A stretch of DNA of 64,000 bases from Flammeovirgaceae bacterium UBA976 (GCA_002292365.1 DBBU01000044.1:1-64000), one strand, 5' to 3'. Counted from the stretch's first letter, positions 17,306 to 27,935 are shown. Notes: generated by a model not told the origin, from the sequence alone. Made by a program: numbers and translations.

Positions 17306-18991
17306 ATGAGATTCACCATTTTTTTTTGCTTGTTGACTTGTCTTTTATGTTCCCTGTCGGCACAGCGGAAAAAGAAGAATAATGCTACAGAGAATACCAT
17401 TTCAAAAGGGTTGACTTTGCGTACTGAAACCCTAATTATTGAGGGGAGCAGACTCCTTATTTTAGGTAATTACTCAGCAGCAAGGACTGCTTTTGAGCAA
17501 GCCAATGAACTGGATCCAAACAACGCTGTAGTGAATTTTAAATTGGCTGAGCTTGATATGATTTTTAATGCATCGGAAGCGGCCCTGATCCATATAAATC
17601 AGGCCATTGCCCTTGATGCTCAGAATAAATTTTATCTCATATTTAAAGGTGATATACTCAGTTCCCTCAATAGATATGAGGACTTGGTGGAGGTTTACAT
17701 AAAACTTATTGATCTGTCGGGAAATCAGCAATACTATTTTGACCTTGGTGCGCTCTACCAATTTCAAAAGAAGTGGAATGAGGCACTTGAAGCTTATGAA
17801 AAAGGGCAACAATTATTTGGAATCTCTGAGGAGATCATGCGTGAACGGCAAAAAATATACCTTCAAAAAAATGACATTGATGCGCTGGAGAAAGACTGGG
17901 AGCGATTAATTGCTCAGGCACCTGATGAGATCAGATATGTGCTTGAGCTATGCTCCATGTTGATCATGAATAAAGCCTACGATCAGGCCATGATCAGATT
18001 ATTGGCATGGGATGATCCCAATGCCAAATTGTTGATTTCTCAAATTGCCCTTCAGCAAAAAGATTATGATAAAGCCATGATTTTTTTAAAAGAAGGATTT
18101 TTTTCTCAAGAAGCACCGCTGTTGGCAAAAATTCAATTATTAGATGCATTGATTGAAAAGACTTCATTTACGGCATCATTAAAAGAGTTACTCGAACAAT
18201 TGCTAGAAATTTATCCAGAACAATTTGAGGCATTTACTTTTGTAGGAGACGTCTACTTAAAACTCGGTGAAACGACTGAGGCACTTTTGAATTACAGAAA
18301 GGCTATCGCAGTTGAGGGAGCAGATTATAAAGTTTGGCAGCAGGTCATCTCGATGGAATTGCACAATCTAGAATATGATAGTGTGATACTGCATTGTGAT
18401 CAAGCTTTGGAGTACTATCCTAATCAAGCATTATTGTATTTTTACAATGGAGTAGCTTATTATTCTAAAAAAGAGTTTGGAACGGCTATACGTTTTTTAA
18501 GTTATGGAAGAAAATATGTTGGAGATCCCAATTTACTTGGATTTTTTTATGCACAACTCGGTGATGCGCACAATGCCTTAGAGCAACACACTCAATCCGA
18601 TGAGGCCTACGAAAAAGCGCTTGAAATCGATCCAAATAACGAACATGTGTTAAATAATTACAGCTATTTTCTTTGCTTGCGTAATCAGCAACTGTTGAAA
18701 GCACAAGAGATGGCTAAAAAGTTGATCCAGAAGTATCCTGAAAGTGCCACTTATTTAGATACTTATGGCTGGGTACTTTACACAATGAAGCAATATGAAG
18801 AAGCTGAAATTTACTTAAAAAAAGCTGCTTTCTTAGATGAAAATGGAACTGTCATAGAACATTATGGTGACGTGCTTTCTGAGCTTGGTAAATTTAAAGA
18901 AGCTTTGACTCAGTGGATAAGAGCTAAAAAACTTGGAGGAACCACTGATTCAATAGGATTAAAAATTAAAAATAGTGAGATCCATGATTAG
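17306..18991 (+). CDS. Secreted/periplasmic TPR-repeat protein
   Basis: A 561-residue protein with a signal peptide (residues about 1-20, LLTCLLCSLSAQ) followed by tetratricopeptide repeats over almost the whole length. Typical units include AARTAFEQANELDPNNAVVN (from about residue 60), a run at about 300-340, and clear repeats near the C-terminus (SDEAYEKALEIDPNNEHVLN, YEEAEIYLKKAAFLDENG). TPRs are protein-binding scaffolds; the partner is unknown. It overlaps the DUF4292 lipoprotein gene by 8 bases. The flippase, TPR, DUF4292, M23 order is conserved in the phylum, which points to envelope assembly. Confidence 0.88.
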   Translation: MRFTIFFCLLTCLLCSLSAQRKKKNNATENTISKGLTLRTETLIIEGSRLLILGNYSAARTAFEQANELDPNNAVVNFKLAELDMIFNASEAALIHINQAIALDAQNKFYLIFKGDILSSLNRYEDLVEVYIKLIDLSGNQQYYFDLGALYQFQKKWNEALEAYEKGQQLFGISEEIMRERQKIYLQKNDIDALEKDWERLIAQAPDEIRYVLELCSMLIMNKAYDQAMIRLLAWDDPNAKLLISQIALQQKDYDKAMIFLKEGFFSQEAPLLAKIQLLDALIEKTSFTASLKELLEQLLEIYPEQFEAFTFVGDVYLKLGETTEALLNYRKAIAVEGADYKVWQQVISMELHNLEYDSVILHCDQALEYYPNQALLYFYNGVAYYSKKEFGTAIRFLSYGRKYVGDPNLLGFFYAQLGDAHNALEQHTQSDEAYEKALEIDPNNEHVLNNYSYFLCLRNQQLLKAQEMAKKLIQKYPESATYLDTYGWVLYTMKQYEEAEIYLKKAAFLDENGTVIEHYGDVLSELGKFKEALTQWIRAKKLGGTTDSIGLKIKNSEIHD

Positions 18992-19718
18992 ATATATCAG
19001 TATCCTATTGATCCTTGGGGTATTAACGAGTTGTAATAAAAAATTGATTCATTCGAAACAAGAGAATATACAGATAAATATATTGAAATTTGACTATTTT
19101 ACTGCTAAGGCCAAATTGAATTATACCAGTGGGGACCAAAAACTATCTGCGGTTGCTAATTTCAGGATTAAGTACGATAGCTTGATTTGGATTTCGATTT
19201 CACCAGGCTTGGGCATTGAAGTACTTAGGCTAAAATTAACTACCGATTCAGTTTTCTTGATTGATCGGATAGCGCATAAATACATGAAGTCTAGCTATAG
19301 TGAGTTCAATAATTTTTATGAGATTAACTTGAATTTTAAATGGATTCAAGCAATTATGCTGGGTAACCCATTGTCATCAAATAGAAAATTGGTGACAAAT
19401 AAAGAAAATGGAAGAATCCTTTATGAGCAAAATGATGGATCGCTTTTTATTAGAAATTTTATTGGAGACCAATCTAATAAAATAGAAAAAATTTCTATTA
19501 GAAATTCAACAGCCAAGTATGAGATGGTCATAAATTACGGAGATTTCACTCAATTAAACGAGCGGGAGGTATTGCCTTATTATATCAAGTTAGTACTTAC
19601 ATTTTTTGAAGAAGAGCAACCGACTAAAAAAATTGATATTAATATTAAATCGGCTAATTTACTTGATAAAACGCTTAAGTTTCCATTCAATGTTCCAGCA
19701 AAGTTTCTTAAGGACTGA
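18984..19718 (+). CDS. DUF4292 lipoprotein
   Basis: A protein of about 244 residues starting at the ATG at 18984, inside the last codons of the TPR gene. A GTG nine bases earlier is possible but less likely. The N-terminus is a lipoprotein signal with lipobox VLTSC (Cys near residue 17). The mature part is beta-rich, with FTAKAKLNYTSGDQKLSAVA and IWISISPGLGIEVLRLKLT stretches typical of DUF4292, a family resembling LolA/LolB-type lipoprotein carriers. I infer a periplasmic or outer-membrane lipid- or lipoprotein-handling role from that likeness and the neighbours. The envC-like gene begins within its last 29 bases. Confidence 0.85.
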   Translation: MIRYISILLILGVLTSCNKKLIHSKQENIQINILKFDYFTAKAKLNYTSGDQKLSAVANFRIKYDSLIWISISPGLGIEVLRLKLTTDSVFLIDRIAHKYMKSSYSEFNNFYEINLNFKWIQAIMLGNPLSSNRKLVTNKENGRILYEQNDGSLFIRNFIGDQSNKIEKISIRNSTAKYEMVINYGDFTQLNEREVLPYYIKLVLTFFEEEQPTKKIDINIKSANLLDKTLKFPFNVPAKFLKD

Positions 19719-20889
19719 TTTTATTTTTCTGTTCATATTAATGTTAGCATCTCTAACGGCTGTTGGTCAAAAAGACAAAAAACAGTTAGAGTTAGAACGG
19801 ATAGAAAACATCAAAAAAATAACAGAAGCTGAAAAGATTCTCGGACAAACAAAAAACAAAAAAACCGCTAATTTAGGTCAATTGAGGGCATTGGAAAATC
19901 AAATTCATTCCCGTCAAAAGCTCTTGAAGACTCTAGATGAAGAGGTTGATTTGATAACCAATGAAATATTGGAATTGGAGTCCATTATTAGTGATATTGA
20001 TATGTATTTAAAATCGATGAAAGATGAGTATGCAGCCATGATTTATAAATCTTATAAATCTAAAAATGGGTATAATTTCATCTCATTTCTATTTGCATCA
20101 AATTCTTTTACTCAATTTTATATGCGGTTGAAATATATGGAACAATATACCGAGGCCCGTAAAAGGCAATCTGATCAAATTGCAGAAACTAAAAAAGAGC
20201 TGATCGCTCAACAGAAGGTAGAAGAGCAAAGGAAATCAGACTTGCGGCTAGTAATCAAGAGTAAATCTGTGGAGAGTAATCGACTCATTAGTCTCAAAAA
20301 AGGGAAAACCAAACTCATTGCCCAATTGACAAAAAATGAGGCATCGCTGAGGAAAGAGATGACTGCGCGAAAGCAATCGATAAAAAAATTGGATGGCTTG
20401 ATTGCTAATTTAATTAAGATTGAACTAGAAACAGAAAAGAAAATTGCTTCAGGACAAAAAGAACGAGCTAATGAGCTGACTGGGAAATTTGAGAATCAAA
20501 TGAGAAAGCTCTCTTGGCCTGTTAAGACTGGATTTATTTCCTTAAGATTTGGACTACAAAGAGATCCAATTTTAAAAAATGTAAGTATCAATAATACAGG
20601 TATAGATATTCAGACGCAAAGGGATGAAAATGTAGCAGTAGTGTTTGAGGGAGAGGTAAGAGTTAAAGCATTCGTTCCCGGTCAAAATAATGTCGTTATT
20701 ATTAAACATGGAAACTATTATACCGTTTATTCCAAATTAAAAAGTGTTGAAGTCAAGCAGGGGCAAGTATTACGGACAGGAGATTTGATTGGAAAAGTAC
20801 AAACGAATAACGCAGGAATAACACAATTGCATTTTGAAGTTTGGCGAGATAAAAAAAAACTTGATCCTGAAAGATGGTTAAAGCAATAG
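19690..20889 (+). CDS. envC: EnvC-like murein hydrolase activator (coiled coil plus degenerate LytM/M23 domain)
   Basis: About 399 residues from the ATG at 19690, which gives a proper signal peptide (FIFLFILMLASLTAVGQ); the longer frame from 19606 adds a basic stretch that merely overlaps DUF4292. A long coiled coil (about residues 30-270) precedes a C-terminal LytM/M23 domain (about 280-399). The domain keeps the LHFEVW block and the Asp of TGIDI, but the first metal-binding His (normally HxGxD) reads NNTGID and the YxHL histidine reads YSKL. Loss of these ligands is the EnvC/NlpD condition, in which the domain activates amidases rather than cutting peptidoglycan. I therefore infer a role in activating cell-separation amidases. 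Confidence 0.85.
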   Translation: MFQQSFLRTDFIFLFILMLASLTAVGQKDKKQLELERIENIKKITEAEKILGQTKNKKTANLGQLRALENQIHSRQKLLKTLDEEVDLITNEILELESIISDIDMYLKSMKDEYAAMIYKSYKSKNGYNFISFLFASNSFTQFYMRLKYMEQYTEARKRQSDQIAETKKELIAQQKVEEQRKSDLRLVIKSKSVESNRLISLKKGKTKLIAQLTKNEASLRKEMTARKQSIKKLDGLIANLIKIELETEKKIASGQKERANELTGKFENQMRKLSWPVKTGFISLRFGLQRDPILKNVSINNTGIDIQTQRDENVAVVFEGEVRVKAFVPGQNNVVIIKHGNYYTVYSKLKSVEVKQGQVLRTGDLIGKVQTNNAGITQLHFEVWRDKKKLDPERWLKQ

Positions 20890-20935
20890 TTTGATAGCTT
20901 TTTGCTTATCTTTGGTTTAAATAAAAAAAACATTG

Positions 20936-21139
20936 ATGGATACTGTATTAGCATTTGGAATGCCTGGAGGATGGGAATGGCTTGTCATTGGACTTTTTCT
21001 GGTTGTCTTTTTCGGAGCAAAAAAAATACCCGAAATAGCTAGAGGGCTAGGGAAAGGCATAAGAGAGTTTAAAGATGCCACCAAGGATATTAAGCAAGAA
21101 ATTGAACAAGGCGCTCAGTCAGACGAAAAGAAACCTTAA
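20936..21139 (+). CDS. tatA: Twin-arginine translocase subunit TatA/TatE
   Basis: A 67-residue TatA-type protein. One N-terminal helix (WEWLVIGLFLVVFFGAKKIPE) ends in the signature FGxKKxPE hinge, followed by an amphipathic helix with GLGKGIREFKDA and a short charged tail. It forms the pore component for folded-protein export. The ATG at 20936 is preferred over a TTG one codon earlier. It sits 46 bases after the EnvC-like gene and 6 bases before gatA. TatC is not in the window. Confidence 0.95.
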   Translation: MDTVLAFGMPGGWEWLVIGLFLVVFFGAKKIPEIARGLGKGIREFKDATKDIKQEIEQGAQSDEKKP

Positions 21140-21145
21140 TTTTTC

Positions 21146-22567
21146 ATGTTTTACAAATCATATCAGCAAATTAGGGCTGATCTTGATGAGCAAAGAATTA
21201 CAGTTGTTCAAATAGTAAATCATCATCTAGAAAAAATTGAGGAGTATAATCCAAATTTAAATGCTTTCCTTGAAGTATTTAAAGAGGAGGCTATAACAAA
21301 GGCGGCACAAATTGACTTGAAATTAAAGCAGGGGACTGCAGGTCGCTTGGCGGGCTTAGTGGTGGGGATTAAAGATCTCTTTTGCTTGAAAGACCATTTG
21401 GTTTCGTGCTCAAGCAAAATACTTGAAGATTTTGAGAGCCAAATCACAGCGACCCCTATTCAACGGTTATTAGATGAGGATGCTATTGTCATAGGTCGGC
21501 AAAATTGCGATGAATTTGCGATGGGCTCCTCTAATGAGAACTCTGCATTTGGTGAGGTTAAAAATGGAGTAAATCCCTCACGAGTCCCCGGAGGTTCTTC
21601 TGGGGGAAGTGCGGTTGGTGTACAAACGGATATGTGCCAGATCTCTTTAGGTTCTGACACGGGAGGATCCGTACGACAACCCGCTGCATTTTGCGGTGTA
21701 TTTGGTCTGAAGCCTACTTATTCTCGAATTTCTCGTTATGGACTTACTGCTTATTCTAGCTCTTTTGATTGTGTGGGAATTTTATCTAAAAGTATTGCTG
21801 ATACAGAATTAATTCTTGAAATAATAGCGGGTAGCGATGAGCGAGATACCACTTCAAGTAGAAAAAAAGTACCTCAATTTTCTCAAAGTCCTATCAAGTC
21901 CAATAGCTATAAAATTGCTTATTTCGATGAAATCAATGAAGCAGAAGGCATAGCTACTTCGGTCAGTCAAATGATGAATCAAACTATGTCTAGCTTAAAG
22001 ACCTCAGGCCATTTATTGGAAAAAGTATCTTTTCCTTTTTTAGAATATTTGTTGCCAACCTACTACATTTTGACTTCTGCTGAAGCAAGTGCCAACTTAG
22101 CTAGATTCGATGGGGTGCGTTATGGATTTAGGGATTTAGAGATTTCTAATTTAGAATCCATGTATAAAAAATCACGAACTCAGGGGTTTGGATCTGAAGT
22201 TTTGAGGAGAATTCTTCTAGGAACTTTTGTGCTTTCTTCGGGTTATCAGGATGCCTTTTACACAAAGGCTCAAAAGGTAAGGCGGTTGGTAAAGGATTAC
22301 ACCGAAAAGATTCTTGAAGAATATGATTTCATTATTTCACCAACTACGGCGACTACGGCTTTTGAGATCAATTCCAAAACCATAGATCCTGTAGAAATGT
22401 ACCTGTCGGATTTATTTACTGTACAGGCTTCTGTTGCGGGAATACCTGCTATTTCTATTCCTTTTGGAGAAGATCAAAATGCCATGCCTATTGGATTACA
22501 GGTAATGACAGCAAGTTTTGAGGAGGAAAAGCTTTTTTCTTTTGCAAAGTCATTTAAAATCACTTAA
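21146..22567 (+). CDS. gatA: Asp-tRNA(Asn)/Glu-tRNA(Gln) amidotransferase subunit A
   Basis: A 473-residue amidase-signature protein. The Ser-cisSer-Lys triad is visible: the Lys in VGIKDLF (about residue 74), and the two serines in PGGSSGGSAVG and SLGSDTGGSVRQPA. AFCGVFGLKPTYSRISRYGL is diagnostic of GatA. It releases ammonia from glutamine, which GatB uses to convert mischarged Glu-tRNA(Gln) or Asp-tRNA(Asn). GatC is encoded about 21 kb away at 42954 on the other strand and gatB lies outside the window. It lies 6 bases after tatA and 5 bases before the transglycosylase gene. Confidence 0.96.
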   Translation: MFYKSYQQIRADLDEQRITVVQIVNHHLEKIEEYNPNLNAFLEVFKEEAITKAAQIDLKLKQGTAGRLAGLVVGIKDLFCLKDHLVSCSSKILEDFESQITATPIQRLLDEDAIVIGRQNCDEFAMGSSNENSAFGEVKNGVNPSRVPGGSSGGSAVGVQTDMCQISLGSDTGGSVRQPAAFCGVFGLKPTYSRISRYGLTAYSSSFDCVGILSKSIADTELILEIIAGSDERDTTSSRKKVPQFSQSPIKSNSYKIAYFDEINEAEGIATSVSQMMNQTMSSLKTSGHLLEKVSFPFLEYLLPTYYILTSAEASANLARFDGVRYGFRDLEISNLESMYKKSRTQGFGSEVLRRILLGTFVLSSGYQDAFYTKAQKVRRLVKDYTEKILEEYDFIISPTTATTAFEINSKTIDPVEMYLSDLFTVQASVAGIPAISIPFGEDQNAMPIGLQVMTASFEEEKLFSFAKSFKIT

Positions 22568-22572
22568 TTCAA

Positions 22573-23925
22573 ATGAGGATAGACTTAATAATATTTTTGG
22601 CGCTTTTTTTTACCACAAATGTGTTTGCTGAGTACGATTCAACAAATCAAAGATATGATTATATTCCTGATGCCAATTATGCTGAAATCGCCGATCGAAT
22701 GGGGTGTCTAAATACGGAAATTCCGCTAACCTTTAACAAAACAGTAAAGAGTTTCATAGATTATTTTTCTGTTCGTAATCGAGATTACACGCGAGGGATT
22801 CTAGAAAAGAAGGATTATTATTTTTCAATCATAGAACCTTATCTAAAAGAATACGGTTTACCTGATGATATAAAATACTTAGCGATCGTTGAGTCAGGTT
22901 TGGTGCCGCGGGCCCAGTCGCGAGTCGGTGCAGTTGGGCTATGGCAGTTCATACCAAGTACTGGTCGATCTTATGGATTATCTCATTCATGGTACATAGA
23001 TGACCGTATGGACCCAAATCAGTCAACTGATGCTGCTTGCAGGTATTTAAAGAGCTTGTATAATACTTTTGGCAGATGGGATTTGGCCATTGCTGCCTAC
23101 AATTGTGGTCCAGGTAATGTCCGTAAGGCCATCCGAAGGAGTGGTTATAAAAAAGATTTTTGGCAAATTTATCGATATTTACCTAGGGAAACCCGTTCCT
23201 ATATTCCTCAATTCATTGCCATCAATTATGTGCTGAATTATGCGGAAGAACATAATCTTTTCCCCGATCAAAAATCATCATTGGCCTTATCGGATACGAT
23301 TGTAGTAAATCAATATTTGCACTTGGCCACCTTTGCACATTTTGCTGATATAGCTTTGGAGGAATTACTTGATCTTAATCCAAGTATTAAAAGAGGGGTA
23401 ATTCCTGAAGGGGTACGTAGTTTTTCGCTGAAAGTTCCTGCAGACAGAAAGCTTTATATTAATGCCCAACGTATTTTTTTATATGATACTGCGAATAAAG
23501 TAGGACAGGAGCAATTGGAGTATTTGGCAAGGCGTATGACAGGAAGCACCTATGGGCGGATCAAAAATATTTATCGCGTGAGAAGTGGAGACAATTTAGG
23601 AAGTATTGCAAGCCACTACGCCGTACGTGTTTCAGATATCCAAAAGTGGAACCATCTTAGTTCGACCTTGATTCGGACAGGGCAAAATTTAGCCATTTGG
23701 ACCCTTCCTAGCTATACTAAGAGTAATCAAAAAGTGTATGCAGTGGCCAATCAAAATCAGAAATTATCATCGGTAATCACGGGCACGACTTATCAGGTAA
23801 GAAGAGGAGACTCATTATGGAGTATTTCTAAGAATTCAAATGTTTCAATCGCAATCATCAAAAAAATAAATAAACTGAATTCTAACACAATTTATCCTGG
23901 TCAAAACCTAATTATTAGAAAGTGA
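22573..23925 (+). CDS. mltD: LysM-containing lytic transglycosylase (MltD-like)
   Basis: A 450-residue secreted murein hydrolase. A signal peptide (about residues 1-19, ending NVFAE) is followed by a GH23 lytic transglycosylase domain: AIVESGLVPRA with the catalytic Glu at 107, GAVGLWQFIPSTGRSYGL, DPNQSTDAACRYL and AIAAYNCGPGNVRKA. Two LysM peptidoglycan-binding domains follow at about residues 337-383 (YRVRSGDNLGSIASHY) and 404-449 (YQVRRGDSLWSISKNS). It cleaves glycan strands to 1,6-anhydro ends. The lack of a lipobox suggests a soluble periplasmic form. It sits between gatA and DUF4837 in the envelope cluster. Confidence 0.92.
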   Translation: MRIDLIIFLALFFTTNVFAEYDSTNQRYDYIPDANYAEIADRMGCLNTEIPLTFNKTVKSFIDYFSVRNRDYTRGILEKKDYYFSIIEPYLKEYGLPDDIKYLAIVESGLVPRAQSRVGAVGLWQFIPSTGRSYGLSHSWYIDDRMDPNQSTDAACRYLKSLYNTFGRWDLAIAAYNCGPGNVRKAIRRSGYKKDFWQIYRYLPRETRSYIPQFIAINYVLNYAEEHNLFPDQKSSLALSDTIVVNQYLHLATFAHFADIALEELLDLNPSIKRGVIPEGVRSFSLKVPADRKLYINAQRIFLYDTANKVGQEQLEYLARRMTGSTYGRIKNIYRVRSGDNLGSIASHYAVRVSDIQKWNHLSSTLIRTGQNLAIWTLPSYTKSNQKVYAVANQNQKLSSVITGTTYQVRRGDSLWSISKNSNVSIAIIKKINKLNSNTIYPGQNLIIRK

Positions 23926-23966
23926 TTAAATAAATTCCGTGTAAATCTTGAGGTGATATTTATTAA

Positions 23967-25037
23967 ATGAGGAAAAAAAGCTATTTTTTTATTACTTGTA
24001 CTATCTGGTTGTTTGCGTTTTGTGGAGAAACTCAAGACAAGATGGCCCAAGAATTTATGCCTACCGCCAAGGGAGAAATTGGCAGTATTATGTTGGTGAT
24101 GGACCAACAGCAGTGGGACCATGATCTAGGAATACAACTTAGAAGGATATTCAGGGAGCCTATGCCCGGGTTGCCCCAAGATGAGCCTTTTTTTCATCTC
24201 AATAGGGTCAGTCCAAAAAAGTTAAATACTACGCTTAAATCTTCAGCTAATATGATCTTTGTGATGACCTTAGATAGTAAGACTTCAGAAAGCAATGTTT
24301 TGAAGAGTTTCTTTACTTCTGAATCCCTGAGGATGATTAAAATCGATACCAGTCTCTATATGAGCATTCGAAAAGATGAGTTTGCCAAAGGACAAATGAT
24401 TTTATATTTATTTGGAAATACAGAACAAGACCTCAGCCAAAAGCTCACAAAAAATAAGGAAATAATTCAGTCCTTATTTGAGAAAAGAGTCCGGGAAAGG
24501 ACGGCAAGTAAATTATTTAAGAGTCATGAGAAATCACTTGAAAAAGTCGTTCAAGAAGCGCATTCATTTCAAATAAAGATCCCTTTAGGTTGGCAGCAAG
24601 CAGCAAGTGAGCCTGGGTTTTATTGGATGAGGTATCTCAACGGGAGTAAGGAACAAAACGTATTTGTGTATTACGAGCCCTATACAAATATTGAAATATT
24701 TGATCAGGTACCGGAATTCAGAGATCGAATTACCAAACAATTTTTAAGAGATAGCGAGAAAAATAATTTATTCATTACCAGACAAATGCGGGATGATTTA
24801 AATACAGTGTTCCTGAAAAAAACCCAATTTAAGGGGCGTTATGCCGTAGAGAGCAGAGGACTTTGGAAAATCAATGATAACTCCCTTGGTGGTCCTTATA
24901 TTAGTTATACTTTTGTTTCAGAAAAACAAAAATTAATTTATTATATTGAAGGATTTGTTGCTGCACCAGGTGAGAAAAAAAGAACCTTGCTGCAAGAAGT
25001 CGATGCGATACTGTCGACCTTTAAAGAGGGCAACTGA
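23967..25037 (+). CDS. DUF4837 family protein, probable lipoprotein
   Basis: A 356-residue protein of the Bacteroidota-specific DUF4837 family. The N-terminus is hydrophobic with a Cys at about residue 19 (WLFAFCGE), an imperfect lipobox because of Phe at -1; it is either a lipoprotein or a secreted protein. The family blocks are seen in [16 protein letters not shown] (start of the mature domain), [21 protein letters not shown] and [21 protein letters not shown]. The function is unknown. Its neighbours upstream (transglycosylase) and downstream (malic enzyme, ruvA, sprA) match the arrangement in other members of the phylum. Confidence 0.82.
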   Translation: MRKKSYFFITCTIWLFAFCGETQDKMAQEFMPTAKGEIGSIMLVMDQQQWDHDLGIQLRRIFREPMPGLPQDEPFFHLNRVSPKKLNTTLKSSANMIFVMTLDSKTSESNVLKSFFTSESLRMIKIDTSLYMSIRKDEFAKGQMILYLFGNTEQDLSQKLTKNKEIIQSLFEKRVRERTASKLFKSHEKSLEKVVQEAHSFQIKIPLGWQQAASEPGFYWMRYLNGSKEQNVFVYYEPYTNIEIFDQVPEFRDRITKQFLRDSEKNNLFITRQMRDDLNTVFLKKTQFKGRYAVESRGLWKINDNSLGGPYISYTFVSEKQKLIYYIEGFVAAPGEKKRTLLQEVDAILSTFKEGN

Positions 25038-25053
25038 AGATAACCTAAAAACT

Positions 25054-27342
25054 ATGTGTGCAAAAATCAGAAAACAAGAGGCATTAGACTTCCACGAAGC
25101 ATCTCCTAGAGGTAAAATTGAGGTTATTCCAACCAAGCCACTAAGAAGCCAGCATGATTTAGCATTGGCATATTCACCCGGGGTAGCAGTTCCTTGTTTG
25201 GAAATTGCCAATAAAAAACAAGATGTATATAAATTTACCGCTAAGGGCAATCTAGTAGGGGTAATCACCAATGGAACGGCCGTATTAGGACTTGGAAATA
25301 TTGGTCCTGAAGCCTCGAAGCCGGTAATGGAGGGCAAGGGAGTTCTGTTTAAAAAATTTGCAGGCATTGATGTTTTTGATATTGAGGTTAATGAAACGGA
25401 TCCCGATAAGTTTATAGAAATTGTCAAATCTTTGGAGCCCACTTTTGGAGGAATTAATTTAGAAGATATTAAGGCGCCGGAATGTTTCAAGATTGAAAAA
25501 GCGCTTAGGGAAGTAATGAATATTCCCGTCATGCATGACGATCAGCATGGGACGGCGATTATTTCGAGTGCAGCGCTATTAAATGCGTTGGAGCTCGTTG
25601 ATAAAAAGATAGAAGAACTTAAAATAGTCATTAGTGGAGGTGGAGCAGCCGCTATTGCTTGTGCCGATCTTTATGTATCATTGGGTGTTGATGTCGGAAA
25701 TATTGTTATGACAGATTCAAAGGGCGTAGTAAGAGTGGATCGAGATTTCATCAATGAGCATAAGGCCAAGTATGCTACAAATAAAGATGTGCATACACTC
25801 AGTGATGCATTGGTAGACGTTGATATGTTCCTAGGTTTGTCAAAGGCTAATATTTTGACTTCAGAGATGATTTTAACGATGGCAGCGAATCCAATAATTT
25901 TTGCGCTCTCAAATCCAGATCCAGAAATTGGCTATGAACTTGCGATGTCGACTCGTAAAGACATTATTATGGCGACAGGAAGATCAGATCATCCCAATCA
26001 GGTAAACAACGTTTTGGGCTTCCCTTATATTTTCAGAGGTGCCCTTGATGTGAGGGCGACGACCATAAATGAAGCCATGAAGCTCGCGGCGGTTAAGGCA
26101 ATTGCTGATTTAGCCAAGGAAAGTGTTCCCGATTTAGTTCTCAAAGCTTACGGATCTAATACTTTGAAATTTGGCCGAGATTATTTAATTCCCAAACCGC
26201 TTGACCCACGATTAATCACCATTATTTCTCCAGCCGTCGCAAAAGCAGCAATGGATTCAAAGGTAGCACAGATAGACATTGAAAACTGGGAGCAATATAA
26301 AATAGAGCTTCAAGAGCGTGTTGGCATTGATCAACGCTTGATTTCTAGGATTATTACTCGAGCGAAAAAAGATCCAAAACGTGTAATTTTTGGAGAAGCG
26401 CATCAGGTCTCTATTCTTAAAGCGGCTCAACAGGCAGTAGATCAGGGAGTTGCTATTCCTATTTTATTGGGTAATCGTATACTTATTCAGCAGTTGATAA
26501 AAGAGAATGAACTGGATTTGGGAGAATGTGAAATTATTGATCCAATAGAGCAGGAAGCCAAACGAATGAATTATGCTGCTCAACTTTTCAAGTCGCGTCA
26601 ACGGAAAGGGATGACGCATCCCCAAGCCAAGAAGGCGATGCTCAATGATAATTATTTTGGTGTGATGATGGTTAATAATGAGGAAGCAGATGCTTTCATT
26701 TCTGGAATGTCAAATGACTATCCAGAGACCATACGGCCAGCATTAGAAATCATAGGACCAGAGCCTGGGATTGATCGTGTGGCAGGAATGTACATTTTAA
26801 GTAACAAAAATGGAAATTATTTTCTTTCAGACACTACGGTTAACTTAAATCCCTCTGCGGATCAGTTGGTTGATATTATCGGATTGACAGCGCAGGCAGT
26901 TCGATTTTTTGATGTTGAGCCCAGAATGGCAGGACTTTCTTATTCTAATTTCGGATCAGCAAAGGGAGAGATTCCACAAAAGATGGCTAAGGCTGTAGCC
27001 AAAGCGCAATCCAAATGGCCCAAATTATTGATTGACGGAGAAATTCAGGCGAATGTGGCCCTTAATAAGGAGCACATAGAGGAAAATTATCCATTTTGTA
27101 AATTGTTAGGAACATTCGCAAATACACTGATCTTCCCGAACTTAGAGTCAGGCAATATTGCTTATAAATTACTTATGGAATTTGGAGGTGCTGAAGCCAT
27201 TGGACCCATCTTGATGGGCATGAGAAAAGCCATTCACGTACTCCAAAAAGGGAGCTCAGTAAGTGATATTTTTAATATTACAGCTATTGCGGTGGTTGAT
27301 GCGCAAGAGCAAGAAATATCTGAAAAGACAGCTCGTGATTAA
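25054..27342 (+). CDS. maeB: NADP-dependent malic enzyme with C-terminal phosphotransacetylase-like domain
   Basis: About 762 residues from the ATG at 25054; the open frame runs back to 24946 but that part lies inside DUF4837. The malic enzyme domain (about residues 1-430) has [31 protein letters not shown] dinucleotide and metal-binding segments, [10 protein letters not shown] and [16 protein letters not shown]. The C-terminal part (about 440-762) resembles phosphate acetyltransferase ([45 protein letters not shown]), which in MaeB proteins is regulatory. It decarboxylates malate to pyruvate making NADPH. Its last 8 bases overlap ruvA. Confidence 0.95.
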   Translation: MCAKIRKQEALDFHEASPRGKIEVIPTKPLRSQHDLALAYSPGVAVPCLEIANKKQDVYKFTAKGNLVGVITNGTAVLGLGNIGPEASKPVMEGKGVLFKKFAGIDVFDIEVNETDPDKFIEIVKSLEPTFGGINLEDIKAPECFKIEKALREVMNIPVMHDDQHGTAIISSAALLNALELVDKKIEELKIVISGGGAAAIACADLYVSLGVDVGNIVMTDSKGVVRVDRDFINEHKAKYATNKDVHTLSDALVDVDMFLGLSKANILTSEMILTMAANPIIFALSNPDPEIGYELAMSTRKDIIMATGRSDHPNQVNNVLGFPYIFRGALDVRATTINEAMKLAAVKAIADLAKESVPDLVLKAYGSNTLKFGRDYLIPKPLDPRLITIISPAVAKAAMDSKVAQIDIENWEQYKIELQERVGIDQRLISRIITRAKKDPKRVIFGEAHQVSILKAAQQAVDQGVAIPILLGNRILIQQLIKENELDLGECEIIDPIEQEAKRMNYAAQLFKSRQRKGMTHPQAKKAMLNDNYFGVMMVNNEEADAFISGMSNDYPETIRPALEIIGPEPGIDRVAGMYILSNKNGNYFLSDTTVNLNPSADQLVDIIGLTAQAVRFFDVEPRMAGLSYSNFGSAKGEIPQKMAKAVAKAQSKWPKLLIDGEIQANVALNKEHIEENYPFCKLLGTFANTLIFPNLESGNIAYKLLMEFGGAEAIGPILMGMRKAIHVLQKGSSVSDIFNITAIAVVDAQEQEISEKTARD

Positions 27343-27925
27343 TTTTGTAGAAGGAACCTTTGCGGAAAAATCGCCGACCCATGTTATCATAAATATCCAT
27401 GGGATTGGCTATGAAATTAAAATATCGTTGATTACCTACGGCCAAATCAAAGTGCTTGATAAAGGTCGATTGTATACTCATTTTCATGTCAAGGAAGACA
27501 GTCAAACGCTTTATGGGTTTCATGATTTATCTGAAAAATCTAGATTTAGGGATTTGATAGGTATCAGTGGTGTGGGTCCGAGTACCGCACTCATGGTATT
27601 GTCAAGTTTATCAGCAGAGGAGTTACAATCGGCGGTGATTAATGGGCAGGCAAAAGTGATCCAGTCTGTCAAAGGCATTGGCGGCAAAACTGCAGAACGT
27701 ATTATTTTAGAACTTAAAGACAAGTTTAAAAAAGAGACTTTGCTCGAAAATGCAATAGATTTATCTGGAGAATCTAACAATACTTTAAGAGCCCAAGCGT
27801 TATCTGCCTTAACGACCTTAGGTATCAGCAAGCCAGCGGCGGAAAAGACAGTTGATAAGATCATGTCAGAGCATGAAAGCCTGAGACTTGAGGAGCTTAT
27901 AAAGTTCGCTTTAAAAAGAGTATAA
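27335..27925 (+). CDS. ruvA: Holliday junction DNA helicase subunit RuvA
   Basis: I start this gene at the GTG at 27335, which overlaps the maeB stop by 8 bases and gives a 196-residue protein opening [20 protein letters not shown], the normal RuvA N-terminus. The earlier ATG at 27263 would add residues translated from maeB in another frame. HGIGYEIKI, the acidic-pin domain I with DSQTLYGFHDLSEK, and the two helix-hairpin-helix motifs ISGVGPSTALMVLS and VKGIGGKTAERIILELKDK are present, as is the C-terminal domain that contacts RuvB. It binds four-way junctions for branch migration. It lies 10 bases before sprA. Confidence 0.95.
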   Translation: MINFVEGTFAEKSPTHVIINIHGIGYEIKISLITYGQIKVLDKGRLYTHFHVKEDSQTLYGFHDLSEKSRFRDLIGISGVGPSTALMVLSSLSAEELQSAVINGQAKVIQSVKGIGGKTAERIILELKDKFKKETLLENAIDLSGESNNTLRAQALSALTTLGISKPAAEKTVDKIMSEHESLRLEELIKFALKRV

Positions 27926-27935
27926 AAATCAATTC

